Shown here piece by piece: positions 1 through 6,319 of a stretch of 8,789 nucleotides of DNA (position 1 is the stretch's first letter; every line of letters starts with the position of its first letter). The DNA lies in contig JAICXR010000107.1 of the NCBI GenBank assembly GCA_025980355.1, positions 1 to 8,789 of the forward strand. The letters run 5' to 3'. The notes under the pieces are model-generated. The model saw nothing but the letters and a program-made list of their open reading frames with translations, did not search any database and was not told the origin of the DNA. The stretch is from Chloroflexota bacterium (GTDB lineage Bacteria; Chloroflexota; UBA4733). A program made the translations under genes and the position numbers.

Positions 1-665
1 AGGACATGATCGGCATCGTGATGACGAACGGCATCGCCTCCGTCGCGCCGACCGGTGGCCGCGCCGCGATGCTGAGCACGAACCCCATCTCTTTCGCCAT
101 CCCGGCGGGTGACGAGCCACCGGTAGTCGTCGATATGGCCACCAGCGTCGTGGCGCGCGGTCGCATCATGCTCTATGACAAACAGGGCTTGCCCTTGCCG
201 GAAGGTTGGGCGCTGGACGAATCGGGCCGGCCGACGACCGACGCCAGCGCGGCGCTCCGCGGCACGTTGCTGCCCTTCGGCGGCTACAAAGGGTACGCCC
301 TCTCCCTCGTCATCGATCTCCTCTGCGGCGTCATGACCGGGGCCTTGTTCGGCTCCCACTTCTTCGGCCCCCTGGCGGAGGATATGGAGCACCCGATGGA
401 CGTCGGCCATATGTTCGGCGTGATCGATCCGTCCCGCTTCCTACCCCTGCCCGTCTTTAAGGCGCGCATGGACCAGGCCCTGGGCGAACTGCGCGCCTGT
501 CCGCCGGCGGAGGGGGCGCGTGGCGTGCTGATCCCCGGCGACATCGAGCGCCTGGAGCGCGAGCGCCGCCTGCGCGACGGCATCCCCCTCCCCGACGCGG
601 TGATCCGGGACTTCCAGCAGTTGGGCGAGGAGTTCGGCGTCGCCATGCCGACTGCCCGGCAATAG
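1..665 (+). CDS. Ldh_2 family malate/L-lactate-type dehydrogenase, C-terminal part (5' end outside window)
   Basis: This is the C-terminal ~220 residues of an NAD(P)-dependent 2-hydroxyacid oxidoreductase of the Ldh_2 family (malate, L-lactate, ureidoglycolate, sulfolactate and related dehydrogenases), a cytoplasmic family usually about 330-360 residues long. The reading frame is already open at base 3, so the true start and the N-terminal catalytic region lie upstream. Family signatures seen are NPISFAIP (bases 81-104), VVDMATSVVARG just after it, a KQGLPLPEGWALDESGRPT stretch typical of the family, and LPFGGYKGYALSLVIDLL (about bases 270-325). The gene ends with TAG at 663-665. A transporter gene follows 76 bases downstream on the same strand, so co-transcription is possible. 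The exact substrate cannot be read from this part; the family assignment is firm, the substrate open. Confidence 0.9.
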   Translation, partial: DMIGIVMTNGIASVAPTGGRAAMLSTNPISFAIPAGDEPPVVVDMATSVVARGRIMLYDKQGLPLPEGWALDESGRPTTDASAALRGTLLPFGGYKGYALSLVIDLLCGVMTGALFGSHFFGPLAEDMEHPMDVGHMFGVIDPSRFLPLPVFKARMDQALGELRACPPAEGARGVLIPGDIERLERERRLRDGIPLPDAVIRDFQQLGEEFGVAMPTARQ

Positions 666-727
666 CGGCACGTCAGATTTAAGCTGCGTTTAGCTTCCGG
701 TCCTTATGCTTGCCTGAGAGCAAACAT

Positions 728-740
728 GAGGAGGAGCAGG
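728..740 (+). promoter_or_regulatory. Strong ribosome binding site of the MFS transporter
   Basis: A GAGGAGGAGCAGG purine run includes AGGAGG at 729-734, seven bases before the ATG at 742. It decides the start: an overlapping frame that opens at 726 has no comparable site and no recognisable protein. A short inverted repeat (AAGCT 681-685, AGCTT 692-696) lies upstream in the 76-base gap. Confidence 0.75.
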
Positions 741-741
741 T

Positions 742-2190
742 ATGGCGACAGCGCTGCAGGACCGGCAAGGGATGCCGCCGCCATCGGCGGTGCCGGTACA
801 GAGCGTCACCGACTCCCTGAACGAAGCGCCGCTGAGTCGCTTCCACATGCGGGCGGTGTTCACGGCGGGGATGGGCTTTTTCACCGACGCCTACGACCTC
901 TTCATCATTGGCGTCGCCATGACCCTGATCCGGGAGGAATGGCACACCACGCCGTTGCTGCTCGGCCTCATTGGCAGCACGGCGCTCCTCGCCGCCTTCC
1001 TGGGCGCCACCGTCTTCGGGCGGATCGCCGACGTCTTCGGGCGCAAGAAGATCTACGGCCTGGAAGCGACCGTCATGGCCATCGCCGCCCTGGCAACCGC
1101 CTTCTCGCCGAACCTCATCTGGCTGCTGGTCTGGCGCTTCATCCTCGGCGTCGGCATCGGCGGCGACTATCCGGTCAGCGCCGTCTTGATGAGCGAATAC
1201 TCCAACCGCGCCAACCGCGGTCGCCTGGTCGGGATGGTCTTTTCGATGCAAGCGCTGGGCTTGATTGCCGGGCCGTTGGTCGCCCTGATTATCCTGGCCC
1301 TGGGCGTGCCGCACGACCTCGCCTGGCGGATCATGCTGGGTCTCGGCGCCTTGCCGGCACTTGGCGTCATCTATCTGCGCCGGACGTTGCCGGAGTCGCC
1401 CCGCTATGCCGCCCGCGTCCAGGGGCGCGCGGCCGCTGCCGCGGCGTCGCTGCGGCGCTACACGCGGGGAGTGGTCGCCGCCTCCGACGCCGTGGAGGAG
1501 CCGGAGCGCCGGTTGACGCTGCGCCAGTTCCTGACGACGCCCCGCTACGTCCGGATGCTGCTCGGCACGGCGGGCGCCTGGTTCGTCTTCGATTATGCGT
1601 TCTACGGCAACACCATTTCGACACCGCTGATCCTGAAGGCAGTCGCGCCGCAGGCCAGCCTGATCGCCGACACCGCCATCGCGCTGCTGATCTTCACGGT
1701 CGCGGCGCTCCCCGGCTACATCACGGCGTTCATGAGCGTGGACGCCATCGGCCACCGCAAGCTCCAGGTGGCGGGATTCCTGGCGATGGCGGTCGCCTTC
1801 TTGCTCATCGGCGGCTTGCCCAACGTTACCCACATGCTCGTTCCCTTCCTGGCGCTCTACGGCCTCAGCTACTTCTTCACGGAGTTCGGACCGAACACCA
1901 CCACCTTCCTGATGGCGTCCGAACTCTTCCCGGTCTCCGCGCGCACCACCGGGCACGGCCTCTCCGCCGGCATGGCGAAGGTGGGCGCCTTCGTGGGCGT
2001 CCTGACCTTCCCGCTGATCCAGGCGACGGCCGGTCTCGCCGGTGCCATGCTCGTCGCCGCCGCCGCCGCCATCATCGGCGTGCTGTTCACCTCGCTCTTG
2101 CCGGAGCCGAGCGGCCGGTCGCTGGAGGAGATCAGCGGCGAGGACGAGCCGGTCAAGGTAGCGCGGAAGCTGGCCGGCGCGACGGCCTAG
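742..2190 (+). CDS. MFS transporter, phosphate:H+ symporter (PHS/Pho84-like) family
   Basis: A 482-residue inner-membrane carrier of the major facilitator superfamily, most like the PHS family (Pho84, PiPT), which takes up inorganic phosphate with protons. Seen: TM1 motif FFTDAYDLFIIG (D49, D52), MFS motif A GRIADVFGRK (93-102), GIGGDYP (138-144, D142), WFVFDYAFYG in TM7 (W280, D284, Y288), N385 and K413 in the C-terminal half. From memory, PiPT binds phosphate through Tyr150, Gln177, Trp320, Asp324, Tyr328 and Asn431; here Y143, Q170, W280, D284, Y288 and N385 stand in the same local motifs and, within each group, at the same spacing (D142 to Q170 is 28; N385 to K413 is 28, as 431 to 459). 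The start is set by AGGAGG seven bases upstream. The gene converges on the SDR gene, 25 bases away. Bacterial homologues may carry other anions, so phosphate is an inference. Confidence 0.88.
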   Translation: MATALQDRQGMPPPSAVPVQSVTDSLNEAPLSRFHMRAVFTAGMGFFTDAYDLFIIGVAMTLIREEWHTTPLLLGLIGSTALLAAFLGATVFGRIADVFGRKKIYGLEATVMAIAALATAFSPNLIWLLVWRFILGVGIGGDYPVSAVLMSEYSNRANRGRLVGMVFSMQALGLIAGPLVALIILALGVPHDLAWRIMLGLGALPALGVIYLRRTLPESPRYAARVQGRAAAAAASLRRYTRGVVAASDAVEEPERRLTLRQFLTTPRYVRMLLGTAGAWFVFDYAFYGNTISTPLILKAVAPQASLIADTAIALLIFTVAALPGYITAFMSVDAIGHRKLQVAGFLAMAVAFLLIGGLPNVTHMLVPFLALYGLSYFFTEFGPNTTTFLMASELFPVSARTTGHGLSAGMAKVGAFVGVLTFPLIQATAGLAGAMLVAAAAAIIGVLFTSLLPEPSGRSLEEISGEDEPVKVARKLAGATA

Positions 2191-2215
2191 GCGGGGGAAC
2201 AGTTCCGGACCGGTT

Positions 2216-2977
2216 CTAATATGTCGCCCGTCCCCCGCTGATGTCGAACACCGCCCCCGTGGAGAACGAGCACTCGTCGGAGCAGAGCCAGGCGACGAGC
2301 GCCGCCACCTCCTCCGCGCGCCCCGTGCGCCCCATCGGGATGCGGGACACCATGTATTTGACGTGCTCCGGCGAGACCTGGCGCAAGATGTCGGTCTCGA
2401 TCACCGCCGGCGTCACGGCGTTGACCAGGATGCCCTGGGTCGCCAGTTCCTTGCCCAGCGCCTTCGTCAGCCCGATCACGCCGGCCTTCGCGGCCGAGTA
2501 GGGGATCGCGTTCGGGTTGCCTTCTTTCCCGGCGATCGAGGCGATGTTGACGATGCGGCCCCAACCCTGGCGCTGCATGTGGGGGACCACCGCGCGGCAA
2601 CAGTAGAAGACGCCGCCGAGGTCGATCTCCAGGACCGAGCGCCAGTCGTCGTCGGTCAGTTCCGGCAAAGGCAGGGAGCGCCCGGCAATCCCGGCGTTGT
2701 TGACGAGGATGTCCACGCCGCCCCATCGGTCGACCGGGGCGTCGACCGCCGCCCGGACGCTGGCCGGCCTGGTCACGTCCAGGACGAGCGCCATGGTGCG
2801 GTCGCCGCTGCTATCCAGCAGGCCCACCCGACGCTCCGCTTCCGTCCCGTCGAGGTCGCCAAAGACGACCCGGCCGCCATCTTTCAGCAGGCGGGTGGCC
2901 ACCGCCAGGCCGATGCCCCGCGCCGCCCCGGTGACGATGGCGACGCGACCGGTGATATTCTCGCTCTCCTGCTGCAT
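2216..2977 (-). CDS. Short-chain dehydrogenase/reductase (classical SDR, FabG-like)
   Basis: A 253-residue cytoplasmic NAD(P)-dependent oxidoreductase with the full classical SDR signature: TGAARGIG (16-23) for the dinucleotide, D41 at the end of beta-2, which usually favours NAD(H), NNAG (93-96), catalytic S147, and YSAAK with Y160 and K164. The position usually held by the catalytic Asn (in NVNLxG-type motifs) is D119 in LEIDLGG, a variant that occurs in some SDRs. ATG at 2977 gives the normal family length. The frame stays open upstream to a GTG at 2992 and a TTG at 3025, but those add only an atypical basic leader; AAGGAAAG lies about 15 bases before the ATG. It is divergent from the LarA-like gene (98-base gap) and convergent with the transporter gene. 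The substrate is unknown; a hydroxyacid or its derived alcohol/ketone would fit the neighbourhood. Confidence 0.9.
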   Translation of the reverse strand: MQQESENITGRVAIVTGAARGIGLAVATRLLKDGGRVVFGDLDGTEAERRVGLLDSSGDRTMALVLDVTRPASVRAAVDAPVDRWGGVDILVNNAGIAGRSLPLPELTDDDWRSVLEIDLGGVFYCCRAVVPHMQRQGWGRIVNIASIAGKEGNPNAIPYSAAKAGVIGLTKALGKELATQGILVNAVTPAVIETDILRQVSPEHVKYMVSRIPMGRTGRAEEVAALVAWLCSDECSFSTGAVFDISGGRATY

Positions 2978-3075
2978 GTCCGGTTGTCTCACTTTCCTTA
3001 CCGATGTGTTATGGCGTGTACGCAAGGCGCATTGCCCAGTATTATGACGGAGACGGACGATGACGGAGGGGCGCG
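2978..3075. promoter_or_regulatory. Divergent intergenic region with candidate promoters
   Basis: This 98-base gap separates the divergent SDR and LarA-like genes and must hold both promoters if both are expressed. On the plus strand TATTAT (3040-3045) is a plausible -10 box giving a leader of about 25 bases, but no good -35 is seen 17 bases upstream. GGAGGGG (3065-3071) is the ribosome binding site of the LarA-like gene. An imperfect palindrome GCGTGTACGC (3013-3022 area) could be an operator. The arrangement suggests shared control, which is inference. Confidence 0.35.
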
Positions 3076-4425
3076 ATGCAGATCACCTTTGAAATCCCGG
3101 AAGACATTTTGCACGGGCTGCTGGACGGCGTGCCGATCCCGGACATGGCGCACGTGCGCTACCGCATGCAAACGCCGCCGGCCCTCGGCGATCTGCAAGC
3201 GGCGGTGGCCGAGCAGATCCGGCAGCCGCAGATTCGCGCCCTCATCCAGCCGGGGCAGCGCATCGCCATCGGCGTCGGCAGTCGCGGCCTGGGCCGCCTG
3301 CCGGAGATCGTGGCCGGGCTGGTCGCGGCGTTGCGCTCGCTGGGGGCCGCCCCGTTTATCATCCCGGCGATGGGTAGCCACGGCGGGGCGACGGCCGCCG
3401 GCCAGCGCGACGTGCTGACCCACCTTGGCGTCACGGAGGGGCGCGTCGGCGCCCCCGTGATCTCCGACATGGCGACCGTGGAGGTTGGTCGCACCGAGGA
3501 CGGCATCCCTGTCCGCCTGGACCGTGAAGCACTGGCCGCCGATGGCATCGTCTTTGTCGGTCGGGTGAAGCCGCACACCGCCTTCCGAGGCCCCTACGAG
3601 AGCGGCCTCGCCAAGATGGTCGCCATCGGCCTCGGCAAGCAGTCCGGCGCCGCCGCCTGCCACGCCGCCGGCTTTGGCGACATGGCGCGGCGGGTGCCGG
3701 CGCTCGCGGCCGTCGCCATCGCCAGGGCACCGATCCGCTTCGGGCTGGCGGTGCTGGAGAACGCGCACGACCTGCCCTACAAGCTGGTCGCCGTCCCCGC
3801 CGACCGCATCTTCGCCGACGAGCCCGCGCTGCTCGAGGAGGCGAAGGCGGCGATGCCGCGCATCCCCTTCGACCAGCTCGACGTCCTGGTGATCGACGAG
3901 ATCGGCAAGAACATCAGCGGCGACGGCGCCGACCCGAACATTACGGGGCGCTACCCGACGCCCTTCGCCGAGGGTGGGCCGGCGGTCACCAAGCAGGTGA
4001 TCCTCGATCTCACCGCCGAAACCGACGGCAACGCGAACGGCCTGGGCACCGGCGACTTCACGACCGTGCGCGCCGCCCGCAAGATGCTGATGGGCCAGAC
4101 CTATCCGAACGGGCTGACGTCCACCGTGGTCGGCACGGTCAAGCTGCCGATGGTGCTACCATCCGACCGCCTGGCTTTCGCCGCCGCACTGCTCACCTGC
4201 AACGCCGTCGGCCGGGCGCCGCGCCTGCTGCGCATCGCCAACACCCTGCGCCTCGATGAATTCACCGTCTCCGCCTCCTTGCTGGACGACGTGCGGGCGA
4301 ACTCGGCGCTGGAGATTCTGGCGGGACCGGAGCAGCCGCCGTTCGACGGGGACGGCAACCTTCGCGATCTCGGCGCACCGGGCGCGAGGACGATGGCCGC
4401 GGAAGTGGTAGGGGCGGCGCGCTGA
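3076..4425 (+). CDS. LarA-like (DUF2088) protein, candidate nickel-pincer 2-hydroxyacid racemase/epimerase
   Basis: A 449-residue protein of the lactate racemase LarA superfamily. LarA interconverts D- and L-lactate with a covalently bound nickel-pincer (NPN) cofactor; homologues act on other 2-hydroxyacids. Seen: a Rossmann-like start IAIGVGSRGLGR (63-74), GSHGG with H102, VKPHTAFRG with H167, ESGLAKMVAIGLGK with K180, and ACHAAGF with H196. In Lactobacillus LarA, from memory, Lys184 carries the cofactor, His200 binds Ni, and His108 and His174 do proton/hydride chemistry. K180 to H196 is 16 residues, the same as Lys184 to His200, and the two other His lie in the expected order. Length matches the family (about 420-450). 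The start is supported by GGAGGGG five bases upstream (3065-3071). No larB, larC or larE cofactor genes are in the window, so cofactor supply must come from elsewhere. Nearby dehydrogenases suggest a hydroxyacid substrate; which one is unknown. Confidence 0.88.
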   Translation: MQITFEIPEDILHGLLDGVPIPDMAHVRYRMQTPPALGDLQAAVAEQIRQPQIRALIQPGQRIAIGVGSRGLGRLPEIVAGLVAALRSLGAAPFIIPAMGSHGGATAAGQRDVLTHLGVTEGRVGAPVISDMATVEVGRTEDGIPVRLDREALAADGIVFVGRVKPHTAFRGPYESGLAKMVAIGLGKQSGAAACHAAGFGDMARRVPALAAVAIARAPIRFGLAVLENAHDLPYKLVAVPADRIFADEPALLEEAKAAMPRIPFDQLDVLVIDEIGKNISGDGADPNITGRYPTPFAEGGPAVTKQVILDLTAETDGNANGLGTGDFTTVRAARKMLMGQTYPNGLTSTVVGTVKLPMVLPSDRLAFAAALLTCNAVGRAPRLLRIANTLRLDEFTVSASLLDDVRANSALEILAGPEQPPFDGDGNLRDLGAPGARTMAAEVVGAAR

Positions 4426-4435
4426 GCGCCCGGCC

Positions 4436-4669
4436 TCAGGCGCGGCTCCCGGCCGGGGCGACACTCGCCCGCTGGTCGCGCTTGAGCCGCAGCCACTCCC
4501 CTTTGCTGTGAATTTCGATCTCCGTGTCCGGCGCTTCCGGGCGAACCACCACGATGCGCCGGTCTGTGGGCGCCAGCGCCTTGAGTTGGAACGCCGTCGT
4601 CAGCCATGACGTCTTCCGTATGTCCGCGCCGATCGCGTCGCGCAGACGCTTGCCAAGTTCCAAAGCCAT
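4436..4669 (-). CDS. Small protein of unknown function (77 aa)
   Basis: I do not recognise this ORF. It encodes a soluble, basic, 77-residue protein with no membrane segment, signal peptide or Cys motif. The centre, residues about 18-60 (IRKTSWLTTAFQLKAL, then RRIVVVRPEAPDTEIEIH), reads like a small alpha/beta fold with alternating hydrophobics, and codons are G/C-ending as in the firm genes. ATG at 4667-4669 is preceded by a weak purine-rich stretch (GAGGGA about 11 bases upstream). A TTGACA hexamer on the same strand just upstream (revcomp of TGTCAA near 4695-4700) could be a -35 box but has no good -10. It is convergent with the LarA-like gene, whose stop lies ten bases away. It could be a chance frame in GC-rich DNA; the alternative minus-strand frames over this region look less protein-like. 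Confidence 0.45.
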   Translation of the reverse strand: MALELGKRLRDAIGADIRKTSWLTTAFQLKALAPTDRRIVVVRPEAPDTEIEIHSKGEWLRLKRDQRASVAPAGSRA

Positions 4670-4813
4670 GCTCTCTTCGATCCCTCTTCGTCCGTGTCAA
4701 CAACGGAATAGCTGTCGCCAGAACCAGCGTCCACCATACCGCGTGAGGCCGGGGGCCGTCCAACGCGGCGGTGGTACTGTGTGCATGGGACCTGAAACGG
4801 AAAGGGCGGCTCG

Positions 4814-6013
4814 GTGGCAATTCTGTCGCGACCGGCGCCGGTCGCCGAATCGCCGGCGGCGGCGAAGCCGCCGGCACCCTGGTTGCGCGATGCCGGCTTC
4901 GCCCTCTCCCTCGGCATCACCATGCGGCTCGCCTACTGGCTCTACGGCTGGTGGCAGCAGCGCGTGCTGGTACAACCGTACAGCCCATTCTTTCACGGCG
5001 ACTGGCAGGACCTCGCGCCCACCGCCAACTCGCCGGCCTATCCCTGGCTCGGCCCCTGGCTGCATCTGGACGCCTTGTGGTACGAGCACGTGGCCCTCTT
5101 CGGTTACCAGCCGGGCAACGGCTCCGTCCACTTTCCGCCCCTCTTCCCGCTCCTGGCGCACGTGACCATGCCCGTCTTCGGCGGCAGCTTCGGCTTCGCC
5201 GCGATGGCGGTCAATCTGGTCGCGGTGATCGTCGCCTTCTTCCTCCTGCGGCGGATGGCGGCGCTCGAAGGCCGGCTGGAGGACGGCAGCCGGGCCGCCC
5301 TCTATATGTGCGCCTTCCCGATGGGCTTCTTCCTGTTCGCGCCGTTCACCGAAGCGACGTTCTTGCTCTTCACCGCGGCGTCGCTGTATTGCGCGCGGCG
5401 CGGCCACTGGTGGTTCGCGGGCGTCTGGGGCTTTATCGCCACCACCTCCCGCTGGCAGGGGGCGCTGTTGGCGCCGGCGCTGCTGGTGGAATACGGCCTG
5501 CAGGTGCGGGAGGGCAAGCGGCGCCTGGGTCCGGATATCCTTGCCATCCCCCTGCCCGGCGTCGCCTACCTCCTCTACACGCTATACGTGCGCTTCATCG
5601 TGGGCGAGCCCCGTTCGATGGGTCAGGTCAACACCTATTGGGGGATCCACTGGTTGCCACCCTGGGAGGTCCTCCAGCTCGGCTGGCAGCGCATCGCGGC
5701 GGGCGACGGCCTGGAGCTGCTCAACCTCGTCGCCATCATCCTCCTGGCGCTCGGCTGCCTGGTCGGCGTGCGCTACCTCCGCCCGAGCTACGTCGTGTAT
5801 ATGGTCGCGCAGTTGCTCTTCATCGCGCTGCACATCTCCAGCGTCTCGCCCCTCGCGGCCGCCGCGCGCTACGTCCTCACGATCTTCCCGCTCTTCGTCC
5901 TGCTCGGCCGCGCCGGCGCCAATCCGCGCCTGCACCAGGCGATCGTCGTCGTCTTCTTCCTGTTGCAAGGTATCTTCGTCTGGCAGTTCGTGATGGGGGA
6001 ATGGGTGGCGTAA
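4814..6013 (+). CDS. Integral membrane mannosyltransferase-like protein (PIG-V / GT-C type)
   Basis: A 399-residue polytopic membrane protein resembling bacterial relatives of PIG-V, GT-C glycosyltransferases that use polyprenyl-phosphate-linked sugars on the outer face of the membrane. Seen: a Pro/Ala-rich N-terminus, a first TM (about 24-47), then the acidic loop motif HLDALWYEHVALFGY (84-98) followed by HFPPLFPLL (106-114), matching the family pattern WDxxWYxxIAxxGY...FFPLYPL with D86 as the likely catalytic acid. Next come FPMGFFLFAPFTEATFLLF (168-186), YCARRGHWWFAG (192-203) and TSRWQGALL (211-219), all in family order, and several more hydrophobic segments to the C-terminus. The start is GTG at 4814, the first possible one after an in-frame TGA at 4793; AAAGGG about nine bases upstream is a weak ribosome site. 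Sugar and acceptor are unknown; a cell-surface lipid, polysaccharide or protein are all possible. Confidence 0.75.
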   Translation: MAILSRPAPVAESPAAAKPPAPWLRDAGFALSLGITMRLAYWLYGWWQQRVLVQPYSPFFHGDWQDLAPTANSPAYPWLGPWLHLDALWYEHVALFGYQPGNGSVHFPPLFPLLAHVTMPVFGGSFGFAAMAVNLVAVIVAFFLLRRMAALEGRLEDGSRAALYMCAFPMGFFLFAPFTEATFLLFTAASLYCARRGHWWFAGVWGFIATTSRWQGALLAPALLVEYGLQVREGKRRLGPDILAIPLPGVAYLLYTLYVRFIVGEPRSMGQVNTYWGIHWLPPWEVLQLGWQRIAAGDGLELLNLVAIILLALGCLVGVRYLRPSYVVYMVAQLLFIALHISSVSPLAAAARYVLTIFPLFVLLGRAGANPRLHQAIVVVFFLLQGIFVWQFVMGEWVA

Positions 6014-6319
6014 GGCCGTACCGGCGCTGGCGTCAGAGGCGGGAGTCGAACCCGCATCATCCGGCAGCGGCCCTTTTCGTGGGGACGCGACCAGTCGCCG
6101 CCTCCCATTGTTATCGCCATGCCGGACGCCGTTCCCGTTCCTTCGTTACCGTGCGCTGCGTCGCGCTCGGGGAATCCGTCCGATTCGGGCTGGCCCGGAA
6201 GTCGTGCCGGCATTCCGGCGAGCGGCAGGAGAGACAACTGTAATGGGCAGCCCGATTCTGCGTTTAAGTATTTAGAACTTTGAATAGGCGATGATGCATA
6301 CTCGGAAAGGAACAGCGCA
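6014..6319. other. 306-base intergenic region; no protein gene seen
   Basis: Apart from the tRNA-like 3' end near its left edge, this gap holds no protein gene I can support. Bases 6258-6300 are a distinctly A/T-rich pocket in very GC-rich surroundings (TTTAAG, TTTAG, TTGAAT, CATACT), probably the promoter region of the following sigma-regulator gene, but no clean -35/-10 pair can be fixed. AAAGGAA at 6306-6312, about seven bases before the ATG at 6320, is its ribosome site. A minus-strand frame running through the gap has no recognisable protein. Confidence 0.5.
6028..6055 (-). other. Orphan tRNA 3' end: T arm, acceptor 3' strand, discriminator and CCA
   Basis: Read on the minus strand, 6055-6039 gives GCGGG-TTCGACT-CCCGC, a perfect five-pair T stem with the diagnostic seven-base TTCRANY loop. 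It is followed by exactly seven bases (CTCTGAC, 6038-6032), one discriminator base G (6031) and CCA (6030-6028), the spacing of a real tRNA 3' end. The 5' acceptor partner GTCAGAG is not found anywhere in the ~260 bases upstream on that strand, and no acceptable anticodon arm with a U at position 33 or a D arm could be placed. I read it as a truncated or degraded tRNA gene, possibly an attachment-site remnant left by an integrating element; a divergent intact tRNA is less likely. Confidence 0.55.

Noticed and set aside
679..1956. A 425-codon open frame on the minus strand opposite the transporter gene
   Set aside because: It is rich in Arg, Gly, Gln, Asp and His with no domain pattern, the usual antisense shadow of a GC-rich gene; the plus-strand transporter accounts for the DNA.
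2191..2215. GGAACAGTTCC palindrome between the convergent transporter and SDR genes as a terminator
   Set aside because: The arms are five bases with a one-base gap, too tight to form a useful hairpin, and no T-run follows on either strand.
726..2219. A 497-codon plus-strand frame overlapping the transporter
   Set aside because: It is Arg/His/Pro-rich, without hydrophobic segments or motifs, and lacks the ribosome site that the 742 start has.
4416..4430. GGCGC-GCTGA-GCGCC hairpin at the end of the LarA-like gene as a terminator
   Set aside because: It is only five pairs, overlaps the stop codon and has no T-run; such stems are expected by chance at this GC content.
6028..6120. An intact tRNA (Phe-like GAA loop at ACGAAAA, or selenocysteine tRNA)
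   Set aside because: The loop lacks U33, its stem has mismatches, the distance to the T arm is too long for a class I tRNA, there is no TCA anticodon, and the 5' acceptor strand is missing.
4771..6243. A 490-codon plus-strand frame overlapping the mannosyltransferase-like gene
   Set aside because: Arg/Pro/Leu-rich shadow with no family signature; the 4814 frame carries the PIG-V motifs and TM segments.
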